Positions 5,257-11,195 of a stretch of 11,195 nucleotides of DNA are shown piece after piece. The notes under the pieces are model-generated. The model worked only from the letters and a program-made list of their open reading frames with translations. It ran no database searches and was not told the origin of the DNA. Both the position numbers and the translations under genes were made by a program. Position 1 is the stretch's first letter. The number at the start of each line of letters is the position of its first letter. The stretch is from Treponema sp. UBA3819 (GTDB taxonomy: Bacteria > Spirochaetota > Spirochaetia > Treponematales > Treponemataceae): positions 1 to 11,195 of the forward strand of contig DFDV01000220.1 in the NCBI GenBank assembly GCA_002369025.1, written 5' to 3'.

Positions 5257-7463
5257 CAGTCAAGTATTATGATGCTGTAGCTGTCAGCGGCTTTTCCAAC
5301 AACTTCAGGTGTAAGAAGTTCCTTGTAATAGTCCAGACGGTCGGCTGATGTAACAAAAATCATGCCATCCGGACAGCCGCTGAAGACATCCTTTCCGATT
5401 TCTTTCAGATTTTCAGGCAGGACAATTGTCTTGAGCCTGAGGCAGTCTTCAAAGGCAGATGAAGCGATTTCTTCTACTGTCTTTAAGTCCAAGTCAGTCA
5501 GCGAAGAACAAGAGGCAAATGCCCTTGCGCCTACAGAAATAATATCAGTAAAGTCAAAATTTTTAAGTGAAGTAAAGTCAGCAAAAACTTCGTCTCCAAG
5601 GGCAAAAACCTGGTCGGGAATTACGACCGCAGTCAGTTCGCTGTTCTTGGGCGGAAGAGGCTTTCTCTTATTTCTTTTCAGTTCAGCCTTAGAAAGAGGA
5701 TGCGTGTACTTTTCCAGACTCCACACAGGAGTAAGGCTTGTGTCTCCCAGAAGAGTCAGGGAATCTCCCTCTTTTACAAATCTTTCCGCGGCCGTAAGGC
5801 TTTCTGCAGGCAGATTAGCCTTGGCGTCATCAGACAGCCTTGCGTACCAGCCGATAAAAGTACCGCCGTTGAGAACCAGATTTCCCTTGTTGCCGAAAAC
5901 AGTAAGGTCAGATTCATAGACACCAGTCTGTGCTTCAGGCAGACAGCCTTTTACGGCGTTTCCTTTCTGATAGGTCAGGGTAAAATCTGCCTTTTCCCAC
6001 TTTGCATAGAAAATCAGGTCTCCCAGTGTAAGGGGAGCGATTTCTGAGACTGCCTCCGAAGTAAAGTCCTTATCACTATACCAGCCGCAAAAATCGTAGC
6101 CGTAGCGGGATGGCAGGGGCAGAGGAATGGCAGAGGCAGAATTAATATAGGATGACTTTGCGTCTTCCGCATTCATACCGCCGTTAAGCACATAGGTAAG
6201 GTCATAGCTTTTTGGCTCATTCCACTTTGCATAAAGATTGATTTCTGCAGATGCTGCATTTTTAATCTCATTTCCTGCAGGACGAGTACAGGCGCTATCG
6301 TAGTACCAGCCGCCAAAGACATAATCATCTTTTTCCGGCAGGGGAAGCTCAATGGTATCAGCAAGGGTAAAATAGCGGACTGCAGTCTCCACAATTTCTT
6401 TTTCAGCACTGGCGGCCGTTTCCGTTTCTCCGCTGGCAGAGTCCGTTTCTCCGCTGGCAGAGTCCGATTCTCCGCTGGCGGAGTCCGCTTCTTCAGAAGT
6501 TTTTTCTCCGGCAGCGTCATCAGTGGCTTCGGCCTCTCCGGCAGCGTTATCAGCAGTCAGGGCAGAGGCTGTCGAGTCCGCTTCTTCTGTTCCGCCTGAT
6601 TTTTCAGAGGAAGAAAGTGAAGAGTCATGTTCGTCTGCGGCTGAACTTTCTGCAGTGTCTTTTTCGACCTTTTCAGAAGATACCGCCCTGCCTGATTCAC
6701 CGGGAGAAATCTCATCCTTTTCTGCTTTTGAAGTGGCTGCTTCCTTTTCTGCTTCTTTTTCTGTATTTGTATCCGAATTTTTTACCGGTCGTTCTGTCTT
6801 TTCTTCAGAGGCCCTGTTTGCAGTCTTTTCAGCAGCAGTTTTTTCAGTAAGTTCATAGGGAATAAAAGTGTTTTTGTCAGAAAGAATGCCGCCATTCAGA
6901 TGGTAGTTGATTTTTCCGCACCAGCGGGCATAAAAAGTCTGGTCTTCTGTGCAGCCTTTCTTTACGGAAGAAACTAGATTTCCGCTGAACTTCTCGTTAT
7001 CATACCAGCCGCCAAAGAGAAACTTTCCATTGCGGGCAGTATCAAGGGCAACACCTTCATTGATAGTAAAACAGGCGGGATTTTCCACATTGCGGCGGCC
7101 ACCGTTCAATTTGTAGGTTATGGAATAGGTTTTGAGTTCCCAAAGGGCATACAAATCCCTGCTGGAAGAAAATTGCATTTCAGAACGATTTTTATAAAGA
7201 ACAATTGCAGAGTTTTCGCTGTCCGTCCATCCCAAAAAAGTATAGCCGTTTCTGTCAAAGGGGTTCTGCTTTACCTTAAAACGTGTATTTGCATTAAAGA
7301 ACTGTATTGCCGTATCCTGTAAACCGTAATTTGAATGCAGGATAAGCGTTGAATCTCCGGATGTCAGTTCTTCTGAAACAAGCTGAGCCTCACAGGAGTC
7401 AAAGGTCAAAAGAGAAAAAAAGACTAATGCTGTAAAGGCGTACCTTATAACTGAGTTCCTCAT
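5256..7463 (-). CDS. Exported surface protein with InlB-type (Listeria-Bacteroides) repeats, an acidic low-complexity insert and BspA-type leucine-rich repeats
   Basis: 735 residues. Residues 1-27 look like a signal peptide: Arg2/Arg7, then a hydrophobic stretch to FDSCEAQ. Cys24 could be a spirochaetal lipoprotein cysteine with a loose lipobox (FDS-C), or cleavage may follow CEA. Residues about 40-581 hold five InlB-B/Flg_new-type units, recognisable by Y-x-LNGG (118-122, 187-191, 425-429), GYTFLGW/FGGWY/FCGWY and YAxW endings (105-108, 178-181, 411-414, 486-489). Unit 3 is split by a Ser/Ala/Thr/Glu-rich insert, about 205-360. Unit 5 is degenerate and ends in LTPVW. Residues about 606-705 carry four BspA-type (LRR_5) repeats with the IPxxVxxLGxxxFxxxxSL pattern. 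Likely role is cell-surface binding or adhesion, inferred from such repeats elsewhere. It lies 72 bases downstream of ppaC and may share its transcript or use its own promoter. Confidence 0.88.
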   Translation of the reverse strand: MRNSVIRYAFTALVFFSLLTFDSCEAQLVSEELTSGDSTLILHSNYGLQDTAIQFFNANTRFKVKQNPFDRNGYTFLGWTDSENSAIVLYKNRSEMQFSSSRDLYALWELKTYSITYKLNGGRRNVENPACFTINEGVALDTARNGKFLFGGWYDNEKFSGNLVSSVKKGCTEDQTFYARWCGKINYHLNGGILSDKNTFIPYELTEKTAAEKTANRASEEKTERPVKNSDTNTEKEAEKEAATSKAEKDEISPGESGRAVSSEKVEKDTAESSAADEHDSSLSSSEKSGGTEEADSTASALTADNAAGEAEATDDAAGEKTSEEADSASGESDSASGETDSASGETETAASAEKEIVETAVRYFTLADTIELPLPEKDDYVFGGWYYDSACTRPAGNEIKNAASAEINLYAKWNEPKSYDLTYVLNGGMNAEDAKSSYINSASAIPLPLPSRYGYDFCGWYSDKDFTSEAVSEIAPLTLGDLIFYAKWEKADFTLTYQKGNAVKGCLPEAQTGVYESDLTVFGNKGNLVLNGGTFIGWYARLSDDAKANLPAESLTAAERFVKEGDSLTLLGDTSLTPVWSLEKYTHPLSKAELKRNKRKPLPPKNSELTAVVIPDQVFALGDEVFADFTSLKNFDFTDIISVGARAFASCSSLTDLDLKTVEEIASSAFEDCLRLKTIVLPENLKEIGKDVFSGCPDGMIFVTSADRLDYYKELLTPEVVGKAADSYSIIILD
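6421..6483 (-). repeat. 21-bp tandem repeat, three copies, in frame
   Basis: Three consecutive 21-base units (6421-6441, 6442-6462, 6463-6483). The first two are identical and the third differs at two positions. Each encodes a 7-residue unit of the form DSASGE(T/S). A fourth, decayed copy starts at 6484 (TCCGCTTCT). Because the unit is a multiple of three, copy-number changes would alter protein length without breaking the frame. Confidence 0.93.
6505..6553 (-). repeat. 30-bp-spaced direct repeat, two copies, in frame
   Basis: A 19-base core starting TCTCCGGCAGCG occurs at 6505-6523 and again at 6535-6553 with 18 of 19 identical. It encodes the DDAAGE/DNAAGE segments (about residues 305-320) of the acidic insert. 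It is a second sign, apart from the 21-bp array, that the insert grew by tandem duplication. Confidence 0.75.
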
Positions 7464-7492
7464 TCTATAATAATATCATAAAATGATAGAAT
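7464..7492 (-). promoter_or_regulatory. AT-rich upstream region of the surface-protein gene, with a possible -10 and a dyad
   Basis: On the minus strand TATTAT (7475-7470) lies exactly six bases before the ATG; no convincing -35 is seen and no Shine-Dalgarno. An inverted repeat surrounds it: ATTCTAT (7462-7468) with ATAGAAT (7486-7492), and inside it TATCAT (7474-7479) with ATGATA (7483-7488). The dyad covers the start codon and -10 and could be an operator, but AT-rich sequence gives such matches by chance. Confidence 0.3.
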
Positions 7493-7535
7493 AAAACAGA
7501 TATAATAGAGATTTTTTAAAGAAAACTCTCAGTTT

Positions 7536-9188
7536 TTATGCATTATACTTTTCAATCAGCTCGCTCAAAAGAGGAATAAGCTGCTTTTTACGGCTCATCA
7601 CATCCTTTAAGAAGTAGACATTTTCTTCCTGTTTGGGGAAAGTGATGTAAGGCAAAAAGCCCTTTTCTGCAGAAATAAGCATGATTGAACCAAGCCGGGT
7701 AATATCCGTAACCAGCAGGGCAGAAAAAAGTCCACCATGGGAGCGGCGGGTAATTTCCAGTTCATCCAGAAATTCCTGTTTGCGGGCAAGCACTTCGTCA
7801 GTACCGTCCACTTCAATCTGGCTCACCGTATAAACATTCTTCTGGTCCCGGTATTCCTTCTTATCCTGTTTGATAACATCAGCCGCAGCCCGGCTTCCAA
7901 TGTGGCTTCCCGCATTCAGAATGTCCTGCCCCAGTTTGGTCACCTCAAGTCCGGTAATGCTGGAAAGATAGTCTGCAGTCTCCCGGTCAATATCCGTCGT
8001 AGTTGCAGAATGCAGAATCAGGGTATCGCTCAAAATACCGCAGAGCAGAATCTGGGCAACATCCAGCGGAATGGAAACATGGCTTTCCCGGAAGAGATTG
8101 GTCACAATCGTAGAAGTTGAGCCCACCGGCTTATTGATAAAGGTAATGGGATTCCGCGTGGTTACGGTGCCAATGCGGTGGTGGTCAATAATTTCACGAA
8201 TGGCATAATGCTCAAGTCCTTCCGCCGCCTGGGACATTTCATTGTGGTCTACCAGGGCAATTTCCACCAGAGCGTCATGAAGCAGATCGTTTTCCGTAAT
8301 CATTCCCACAACTTTATTGTCATCATCCACAACTGTAAGTGAACGGCTGGGACTTGCCTGCAAAAGCGGCTTAATTTTCTTTACGCTGTCGCTTTTGTGA
8401 ACCGCCTGCACACTGCTGTCCGCCATTATTGCAACCGGAGAAGAATATGCCGTCAGAAGCACAGTGGAAGAAGTGTCATAGGAACTGAGCAGAATGGGCA
8501 CCTTTTTCTTTTCTGCCTTTGCAATGATTTCCTTTGAAGGCACCAGGGAAGACACAACTACCATGGCACGCACGCCGTTTTCTATACAGAATTCCTGCAC
8601 GTCCGCGCGGTCTCCAGTTACGACAATTACTTTTTCAGAACGGTGAGACTCAAAGATTTTCTTAAAGGTTTCCAGTGAATCATTTGCAACAAGAATAAGC
8701 CCCTTAAAGACTTCCTTGTCATCACGCACGCAGAGAGGCTGTGCATCCAGCGTTTCGCGAATCAGTTCCACGCTGGTAGTAATGGCAGTCTGCCTTTCAG
8801 GATTCAGAATGTCCAGAATGCTTTTGGCAAAGCCACTGTAATGAAGAAGAGCCTTGTAATGTCCGTCTGCGTCCACCACAGGCATTGAGTGCCAGCCGTT
8901 TTTCTGCAGTTTTTCTACCGCACTCCACACAGACTTGTTTTCCAGCACGGTTTCCGTACCTTCCGGCATATAAAATTCCGTCCTGGGCTGCAGGTCATGA
9001 AAATAAAGGGGCTTTGGCACATTAAATCGTTTCAGTATATAGTCAGTCTGAGGAGAAAGATGTCCCGCACGAGCAGCAAGATATTCAGTCTGTCCCAGAA
9101 TATTTTTCAGTCTTGCATAGGCAATAGCGGCAACAATGGAGTCCGTATCAGGATTTCGGTGACCAATAACGTATACTGTTCTTTTCAT
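7536..9188 (-). CDS. ppaC: Manganese-dependent (family II) inorganic pyrophosphatase with CBS-DRTGG-CBS regulatory insert
   Basis: Hydrolyses pyrophosphate to phosphate in the cytoplasm, pulling forward biosynthetic reactions that release it. 550 residues, against about 310 for the simple enzyme. The DHH domain begins with GHRNPDTDS (metal ligands His10, Asp14, Asp16), then is interrupted by a CBS domain (about 72-130), a DRTGG domain (about 145-250, with VTGDRADVQEFCIENGVRA) and a second CBS (about 252-305). It resumes with LVDHNE (Asp314, His315), DHH (335-337) and GILSDT (Asp388). The DHHA2 domain ends with the substrate-binding SRKKQ (532-536). In characterised clostridial CBS-PPases these inserts bind adenine nucleotides: AMP/ADP inhibit, ATP and diadenosine polyphosphates activate. 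Similar control is expected here. The start fits the family N-terminus; no Shine-Dalgarno is seen. Divergent from the MATE gene, with the surface-protein gene downstream. Confidence 0.96.
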   Translation of the reverse strand: MKRTVYVIGHRNPDTDSIVAAIAYARLKNILGQTEYLAARAGHLSPQTDYILKRFNVPKPLYFHDLQPRTEFYMPEGTETVLENKSVWSAVEKLQKNGWHSMPVVDADGHYKALLHYSGFAKSILDILNPERQTAITTSVELIRETLDAQPLCVRDDKEVFKGLILVANDSLETFKKIFESHRSEKVIVVTGDRADVQEFCIENGVRAMVVVSSLVPSKEIIAKAEKKKVPILLSSYDTSSTVLLTAYSSPVAIMADSSVQAVHKSDSVKKIKPLLQASPSRSLTVVDDDNKVVGMITENDLLHDALVEIALVDHNEMSQAAEGLEHYAIREIIDHHRIGTVTTRNPITFINKPVGSTSTIVTNLFRESHVSIPLDVAQILLCGILSDTLILHSATTTDIDRETADYLSSITGLEVTKLGQDILNAGSHIGSRAAADVIKQDKKEYRDQKNVYTVSQIEVDGTDEVLARKQEFLDELEITRRSHGGLFSALLVTDITRLGSIMLISAEKGFLPYITFPKQEENVYFLKDVMSRKKQLIPLLSELIEKYNA

Positions 9189-9288
9189 AGCATAGTATTT
9201 TCGCCTAAATCACACAATTTGTCCATACAGACATTCTTTTTCTTTCTTTTATAAAGACTTTCCTTTGTATTTTCAGTAGAATGTATTC
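9189..9288. promoter_or_regulatory. Divergent intergenic control region, ppaC / MATE gene
   Basis: 100 AT-rich bases between two divergent starts. For the MATE gene, TAGAAT (9277-9282) lies exactly six bases before its ATG; no clear -35 is seen. For ppaC the best -10 candidate is TACTAT (9197-9192), three bases before the ATG, which is too close to be convincing. A small palindrome, TCTTT-TAT-AAAGA (9245-9257), sits in the middle and could bind a regulator. Neither gene has a recognisable Shine-Dalgarno. Confidence 0.4.
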
Positions 9289-10716
9289 ATGGAGCAGAGA
9301 GAAAAATCACAGGGTATTCACTTAGACGAAAAAGAAACAATCCGCCGGAACATGATTCTTAACGGCCCCCAGGTAAAAGCCATCTTTTTCATAGCCCTGC
9401 CCCTCGTCCTTTACAGCAGCCTGCACCAGGTTTTCCAGCTCATAGATATGATTATCGCCGCAAACATGAGCGCAGGAGTTGTCAGCACCGTTTCCTTTGT
9501 AGACCAGATTGGCAACATGCTTTACGCAATCGGCACAGGACTTTCCGTCGGCGGCTCCATCCTCATCAGCAGAAGCTACGGCAGCGGAAACATGGAAAAG
9601 GCCCGCAGCCAGATCAGCACCCTCTTTTTTATCTGCCTTGTTATCGGTGGAATCGTACTTGCCGTCACCGTTCCCCTTTCCTACCCCATTCTCAAACTGC
9701 TCCGCATGCCCCGGGACCTCATCGGCCAGGGTACCATATACTTTATCCTGACGATTCTGAACATCATCTTTCATTTTATAAATGTCATTTACCTTGCCAT
9801 AGAAAAATCCCGCGGAAATACAAAAACAATCATGTGGTGCAATATGCTGGTCATGGTGGCAAAAACACTCTTTAATTTCATCGTCATCATGCTGAACAAG
9901 ACAAATGCCGTAGGCCTGAATGTCGCCATGCTTCTCCTGCCCGTAGCAACCATGTGTGCCGAAGCCCTGCTTACCGCCATTGCCCTCAAAAACCTCACTG
10001 CCAGAAAAAACCCCTTCCGCCTGAGCATTCACTGCTGTGCCTTCAAAAAGACCTTTATCAGTCCCCTGGCAAATTTGAGCATTCCTATTTTTCTGGAAAA
10101 ATTCGTCTTTTCATTCGGAAAAGTCATCGTCAATTCCATGTGTGCCAGCATGGGAAGTACCGTCGTAGGAGCCCTGGGAGTCAGTAACCGTCTGGGAGGT
10201 TTTGCCACAAATCCGCCCTCAGCCTTTCAGGATGCAGAAGCCAGCCTTATCAGCCAGAATTTGGGAAACAATAACCTGAACCGGGCCCTGGGTATTTTTT
10301 ACCGCACCCTGATTATCAATTTGTCAATCGCATTTTTCTTCTTTGCCATCATGATAACCTTTAAGAACAGCATAATCATGGTATTTGCCCGGGGTGATGC
10401 CTCTTTTGCGGCTGAAATCAATGCAATCTACACCTACGAATGCTGGGATTCTGTCCTCTTTTCCATAAGTTCATCGGTTATGGGCCTGCTCTACGGCTTT
10501 GGTAAAACACGCATTTCCATGATTTTGAATATTACCCGTCTTTTTGTCTACCGCATTCCGCCCCTCTACCTGCTCATGCATTTTACGACTATCGGTGTTC
10601 CCGCAGTGGGTATGGCCATGCTCATTTCAAACGGCATGGTTGGCATTACATCGGGCATTGTGGCACTGGTCTTTATCCGCAAGATAAAAAAAGGAAAGTC
10701 TGATTTTTCTTTGTAG
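9289..10716 (+). CDS. MATE-family multidrug/toxin efflux transporter
   Basis: 475-residue integral membrane protein, the usual MATE length, with about twelve hydrophobic segments in two homologous halves (about 28-235 and 255-465). Family features include the N-terminal PLVLYSSLHQVFQLIDMIIAANM, SVGGSILISRSYGSGNMEKA at 86-105, and the mirrored FATNPPSAFQDAEASLISQNLGNNNLNRA at 305-333. Such proteins export cationic drugs, metabolites or lipid-linked compounds in exchange for Na+ or H+. The substrate and coupling ion cannot be told here. The chosen ATG is the only good start before the first helix; no Shine-Dalgarno precedes it, but a TAGAAT lies six bases upstream. The C-terminus is short and basic (RKIKKGKSDFSL). 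The gene appears to stand alone: divergent from ppaC, and followed by a repeat element that begins within the TAG stop codon. Confidence 0.95.
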   Translation: MEQREKSQGIHLDEKETIRRNMILNGPQVKAIFFIALPLVLYSSLHQVFQLIDMIIAANMSAGVVSTVSFVDQIGNMLYAIGTGLSVGGSILISRSYGSGNMEKARSQISTLFFICLVIGGIVLAVTVPLSYPILKLLRMPRDLIGQGTIYFILTILNIIFHFINVIYLAIEKSRGNTKTIMWCNMLVMVAKTLFNFIVIMLNKTNAVGLNVAMLLLPVATMCAEALLTAIALKNLTARKNPFRLSIHCCAFKKTFISPLANLSIPIFLEKFVFSFGKVIVNSMCASMGSTVVGALGVSNRLGGFATNPPSAFQDAEASLISQNLGNNNLNRALGIFYRTLIINLSIAFFFFAIMITFKNSIIMVFARGDASFAAEINAIYTYECWDSVLFSISSSVMGLLYGFGKTRISMILNITRLFVYRIPPLYLLMHFTTIGVPAVGMAMLISNGMVGITSGIVALVFIRKIKKGKSDFSL

Positions 10717-10822
10717 GGCGTGCCGGCAATGACTTGCCGCCGGGCTTTCCGCAGTTCCGCTTACCGCTCCATTCGCCGCAAGACGGCGAACGCTCTGCGC
10801 TGCTCCAATCCCTCACGCTCTG
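10714..10822. repeat. REP-like palindromic extragenic element
   Basis: A GC-rich island, clearly unlike its AT-rich flanks, bounded by imperfect terminal inverted repeats AGGGCGTG (10715-10722) and CACGCTCT (10814-10821; 7 of 8 complementary). It holds a hairpin GGCAA-TGAC-TTGCC (10725-10738), the block CGGGCTTTCCGC (10741-10752), and a perfect 7-bp hairpin TTCGCCG-CAAGA-CGGCGAA (10772-10790). ACGCTCTG occurs twice (10790-10797 and 10815-10822). The layout (GGGCGTG, hairpin, CGGGCTTTCCGC, CCAATCCCTCACGC) resembles short intergenic repeats I recall from Bacteroidetes and spirochaete genomes. No transposase is present. It begins in the MATE stop codon and could act as a transcription barrier, but has no T-run. 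Confidence 0.55.
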
Positions 10823-10977
10823 TTTCGCTCAAGTGGTCTAGTTCTTTGCGGTAAAGTAGCCGGTTTTGCGGCAGGGACATCGCTTTCTTCTGCTTTCAGC
10901 GCAGTCAGATGGCTGACCATATCTGCGTCAATACAGAAAGAAACTGAACCTGTACTTTGAATATAACACACATACAT
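10813..10977 (-). CDS. Possible small ORF or gene remnant, 54 residues, function unknown
   Basis: An ATG-to-TGA frame of 54 codons, opposite to aroC, whose stop codon is formed by the edge of the repeat element. The middle part (SVSFCIDADMVSHLTALKAEESD) looks protein-like. The pattern SVSFxIDxDM-xxLxAL faintly recalls the first strand and helix of RelB/DinJ-type ribbon-helix-helix antitoxins, but no second helix follows, so at best it is a truncated relic. The first residues (MYVCYIQ) derive from CA-repeat-like sequence. There is no Shine-Dalgarno or obvious promoter, and no partner toxin nearby. It may be non-coding. Confidence 0.2.
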   Translation of the reverse strand: MYVCYIQSTGSVSFCIDADMVSHLTALKAEESDVPAAKPATLPQRTRPLERNRA

Positions 10978-10991
10978 ACAAAACACAAGGT

Positions 10992-11020
10992 TTGTAATCC
11001 CCGCTGATTTCTGTTATGCT
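10992..11020 (+). promoter_or_regulatory. Candidate sigma-70-type promoter for aroC
   Basis: TTGTAA (10992-10997, 4 of 6 to TTGACA), a 17-base spacer, and TATGCT (11015-11020) preceded by an extended -10 TG (11012-11013). The predicted start near 11027 leaves a leader of about 29 bases that holds the ribosome site. Sequence match only, but both the spacing and the downstream layout are right. Confidence 0.6.
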
Positions 11021-11040
11021 ATAAAAAATATCACGCGTGC

Positions 11041-11048
11041 GGAAGGAG
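11041..11048 (+). promoter_or_regulatory. Strong Shine-Dalgarno of aroC
   Basis: GGAAGGAG ending seven bases before the ATG at 11056. It is the only clear, well-spaced ribosome-binding site at a gene start in this window, and it fixes the aroC start. Confidence 0.9.
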
Positions 11049-11055
11049 TTTTTCA

Positions 11056-11195
11056 ATGGCACAGAACACAATCGGAAGTATTTTCAAAGTAACGACATTT
11101 GGCGAAAGCCACGGTGCGGGACTGGGCTGCATCATAGACGGCTGCCCCGCAGGAATTCCGATTGATCTGAATGCCGTACAGGCCGACCTTGACCG
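11056..11195 (+). CDS. aroC: Chorismate synthase, N-terminal part (3' end outside window)
   Basis: Last step of the shikimate pathway: turns 5-enolpyruvylshikimate-3-phosphate into chorismate, the precursor of aromatic amino acids and folate; a cytoplasmic enzyme needing reduced FMN. The visible 46 residues start MAQNTIGSIFKVTTFGESHG, with the invariant family signature GESHG (its His19 is catalytic in the family), followed by GLGCIIDGCPAGIPI, matching the conserved GxPxGIP segment. The start is firmly set by the ribosome site and by the family N-terminus. It is preceded by its own promoter, so it does not depend on the MATE gene. Confidence 0.97.
   Translation, partial: MAQNTIGSIFKVTTFGESHGAGLGCIIDGCPAGIPIDLNAVQADLD

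Larger units (their letters stand above)
6384..6851 (-). other. Low-complexity acidic insert (coding) inside one InlB-type repeat
   Basis: Encodes about residues 205-360 of the surface protein, composed almost only of Ser, Ala, Thr, Glu, Asp, Lys and Gly with no aromatic residues in most of its length. It interrupts repeat unit 3 between INYHLNGGILSDKNTFIPY and YFTLADTIELPLP. It contains short tandem DNA repeats, annotated separately. It probably forms a flexible stalk-like or disordered loop. Confidence 0.85.

Noticed and set aside
6523..6858. Ser/Ala-rich open frame on the plus strand opposite the acidic insert
   Set aside because: It arises only because the low-complexity insert has few stop codons in any frame; no start signals.
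7508..7532. Imperfect hairpin downstream of ppaC as a terminator
   Set aside because: The stem is AT-rich and bulged, and there is no T-run on the minus-strand exit side, so read-through into the surface-protein gene remains possible.
9322..10032. Open frame of about 236 codons on the minus strand opposite the MATE gene
   Set aside because: Antisense shadow; the His/Asp/Gly/Lys-rich translation is the complement of transmembrane codons, not a protein family.

Overview
The window looks like a chromosomal stretch of a spirochaete, most likely a Treponema-type organism. This is an inference from protein character and gene content. The supporting signs are a manganese pyrophosphatase with CBS/DRTGG inserts, a surface protein built from Listeria-Bacteroides (InlB-type) repeats plus BspA-type leucine-rich repeats, moderate G+C with AT-rich promoters, and housekeeping proteins that are bacterial but not proteobacterial. 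No tRNA, rRNA, insertion sequence, phage gene or CRISPR array was seen. Nearly all of the window is ordinary chromosome.

Layout. (1) Bases 1-5212, plus strand: a closely packed cluster of the asnS 3' end, a YihY/BrkB-like membrane protein fused to a cyclic-nucleotide-binding domain, pyrG (CTP synthase) and guaA (GMP synthase). Gaps are 30, 7 and 1 bases. A promoter-like sequence lies at the end of the membrane-protein gene, just before pyrG. The cluster ends at a strong hairpin/T-run terminator that also serves the convergent gene. (2) Bases 5256-9188, minus strand: ppaC (CBS-type family II inorganic pyrophosphatase), followed downstream by an exported repeat protein with a long acidic Ser/Ala/Thr/Glu-rich insert. 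(3) Bases 9189-9288: a 100-base divergent control region. (4) Bases 9289-10716, plus strand: a MATE-family transporter. (5) Bases 10717-11055: intergenic sequence with a palindrome-rich REP-like element starting at the MATE stop codon, a small uncertain minus-strand ORF, and a good promoter and ribosome-binding site for aroC. (6) Bases 11056 to the edge: the start of aroC (chorismate synthase).

Functional links. PyrG and GuaA are both class I glutamine amidotransferases that complete pyrimidine and purine nucleotide synthesis. AsnRS and GuaA both release AMP and pyrophosphate, and the nearby pyrophosphatase carries the domain set that senses adenine nucleotides in characterised relatives. That coupling is inference.

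Most notable points: the GMP synthase has the long, human-like dimerisation region and an altered glutaminase motif; the YihY-like protein has a binding-competent-looking cNMP domain; the surface protein has a roughly 155-residue variable insert inside one repeat unit; and three genes without a Shine-Dalgarno each have a -10-like hexamer exactly six bases before ATG, suggesting leaderless mRNAs. I did not find a clearly new multi-gene system.
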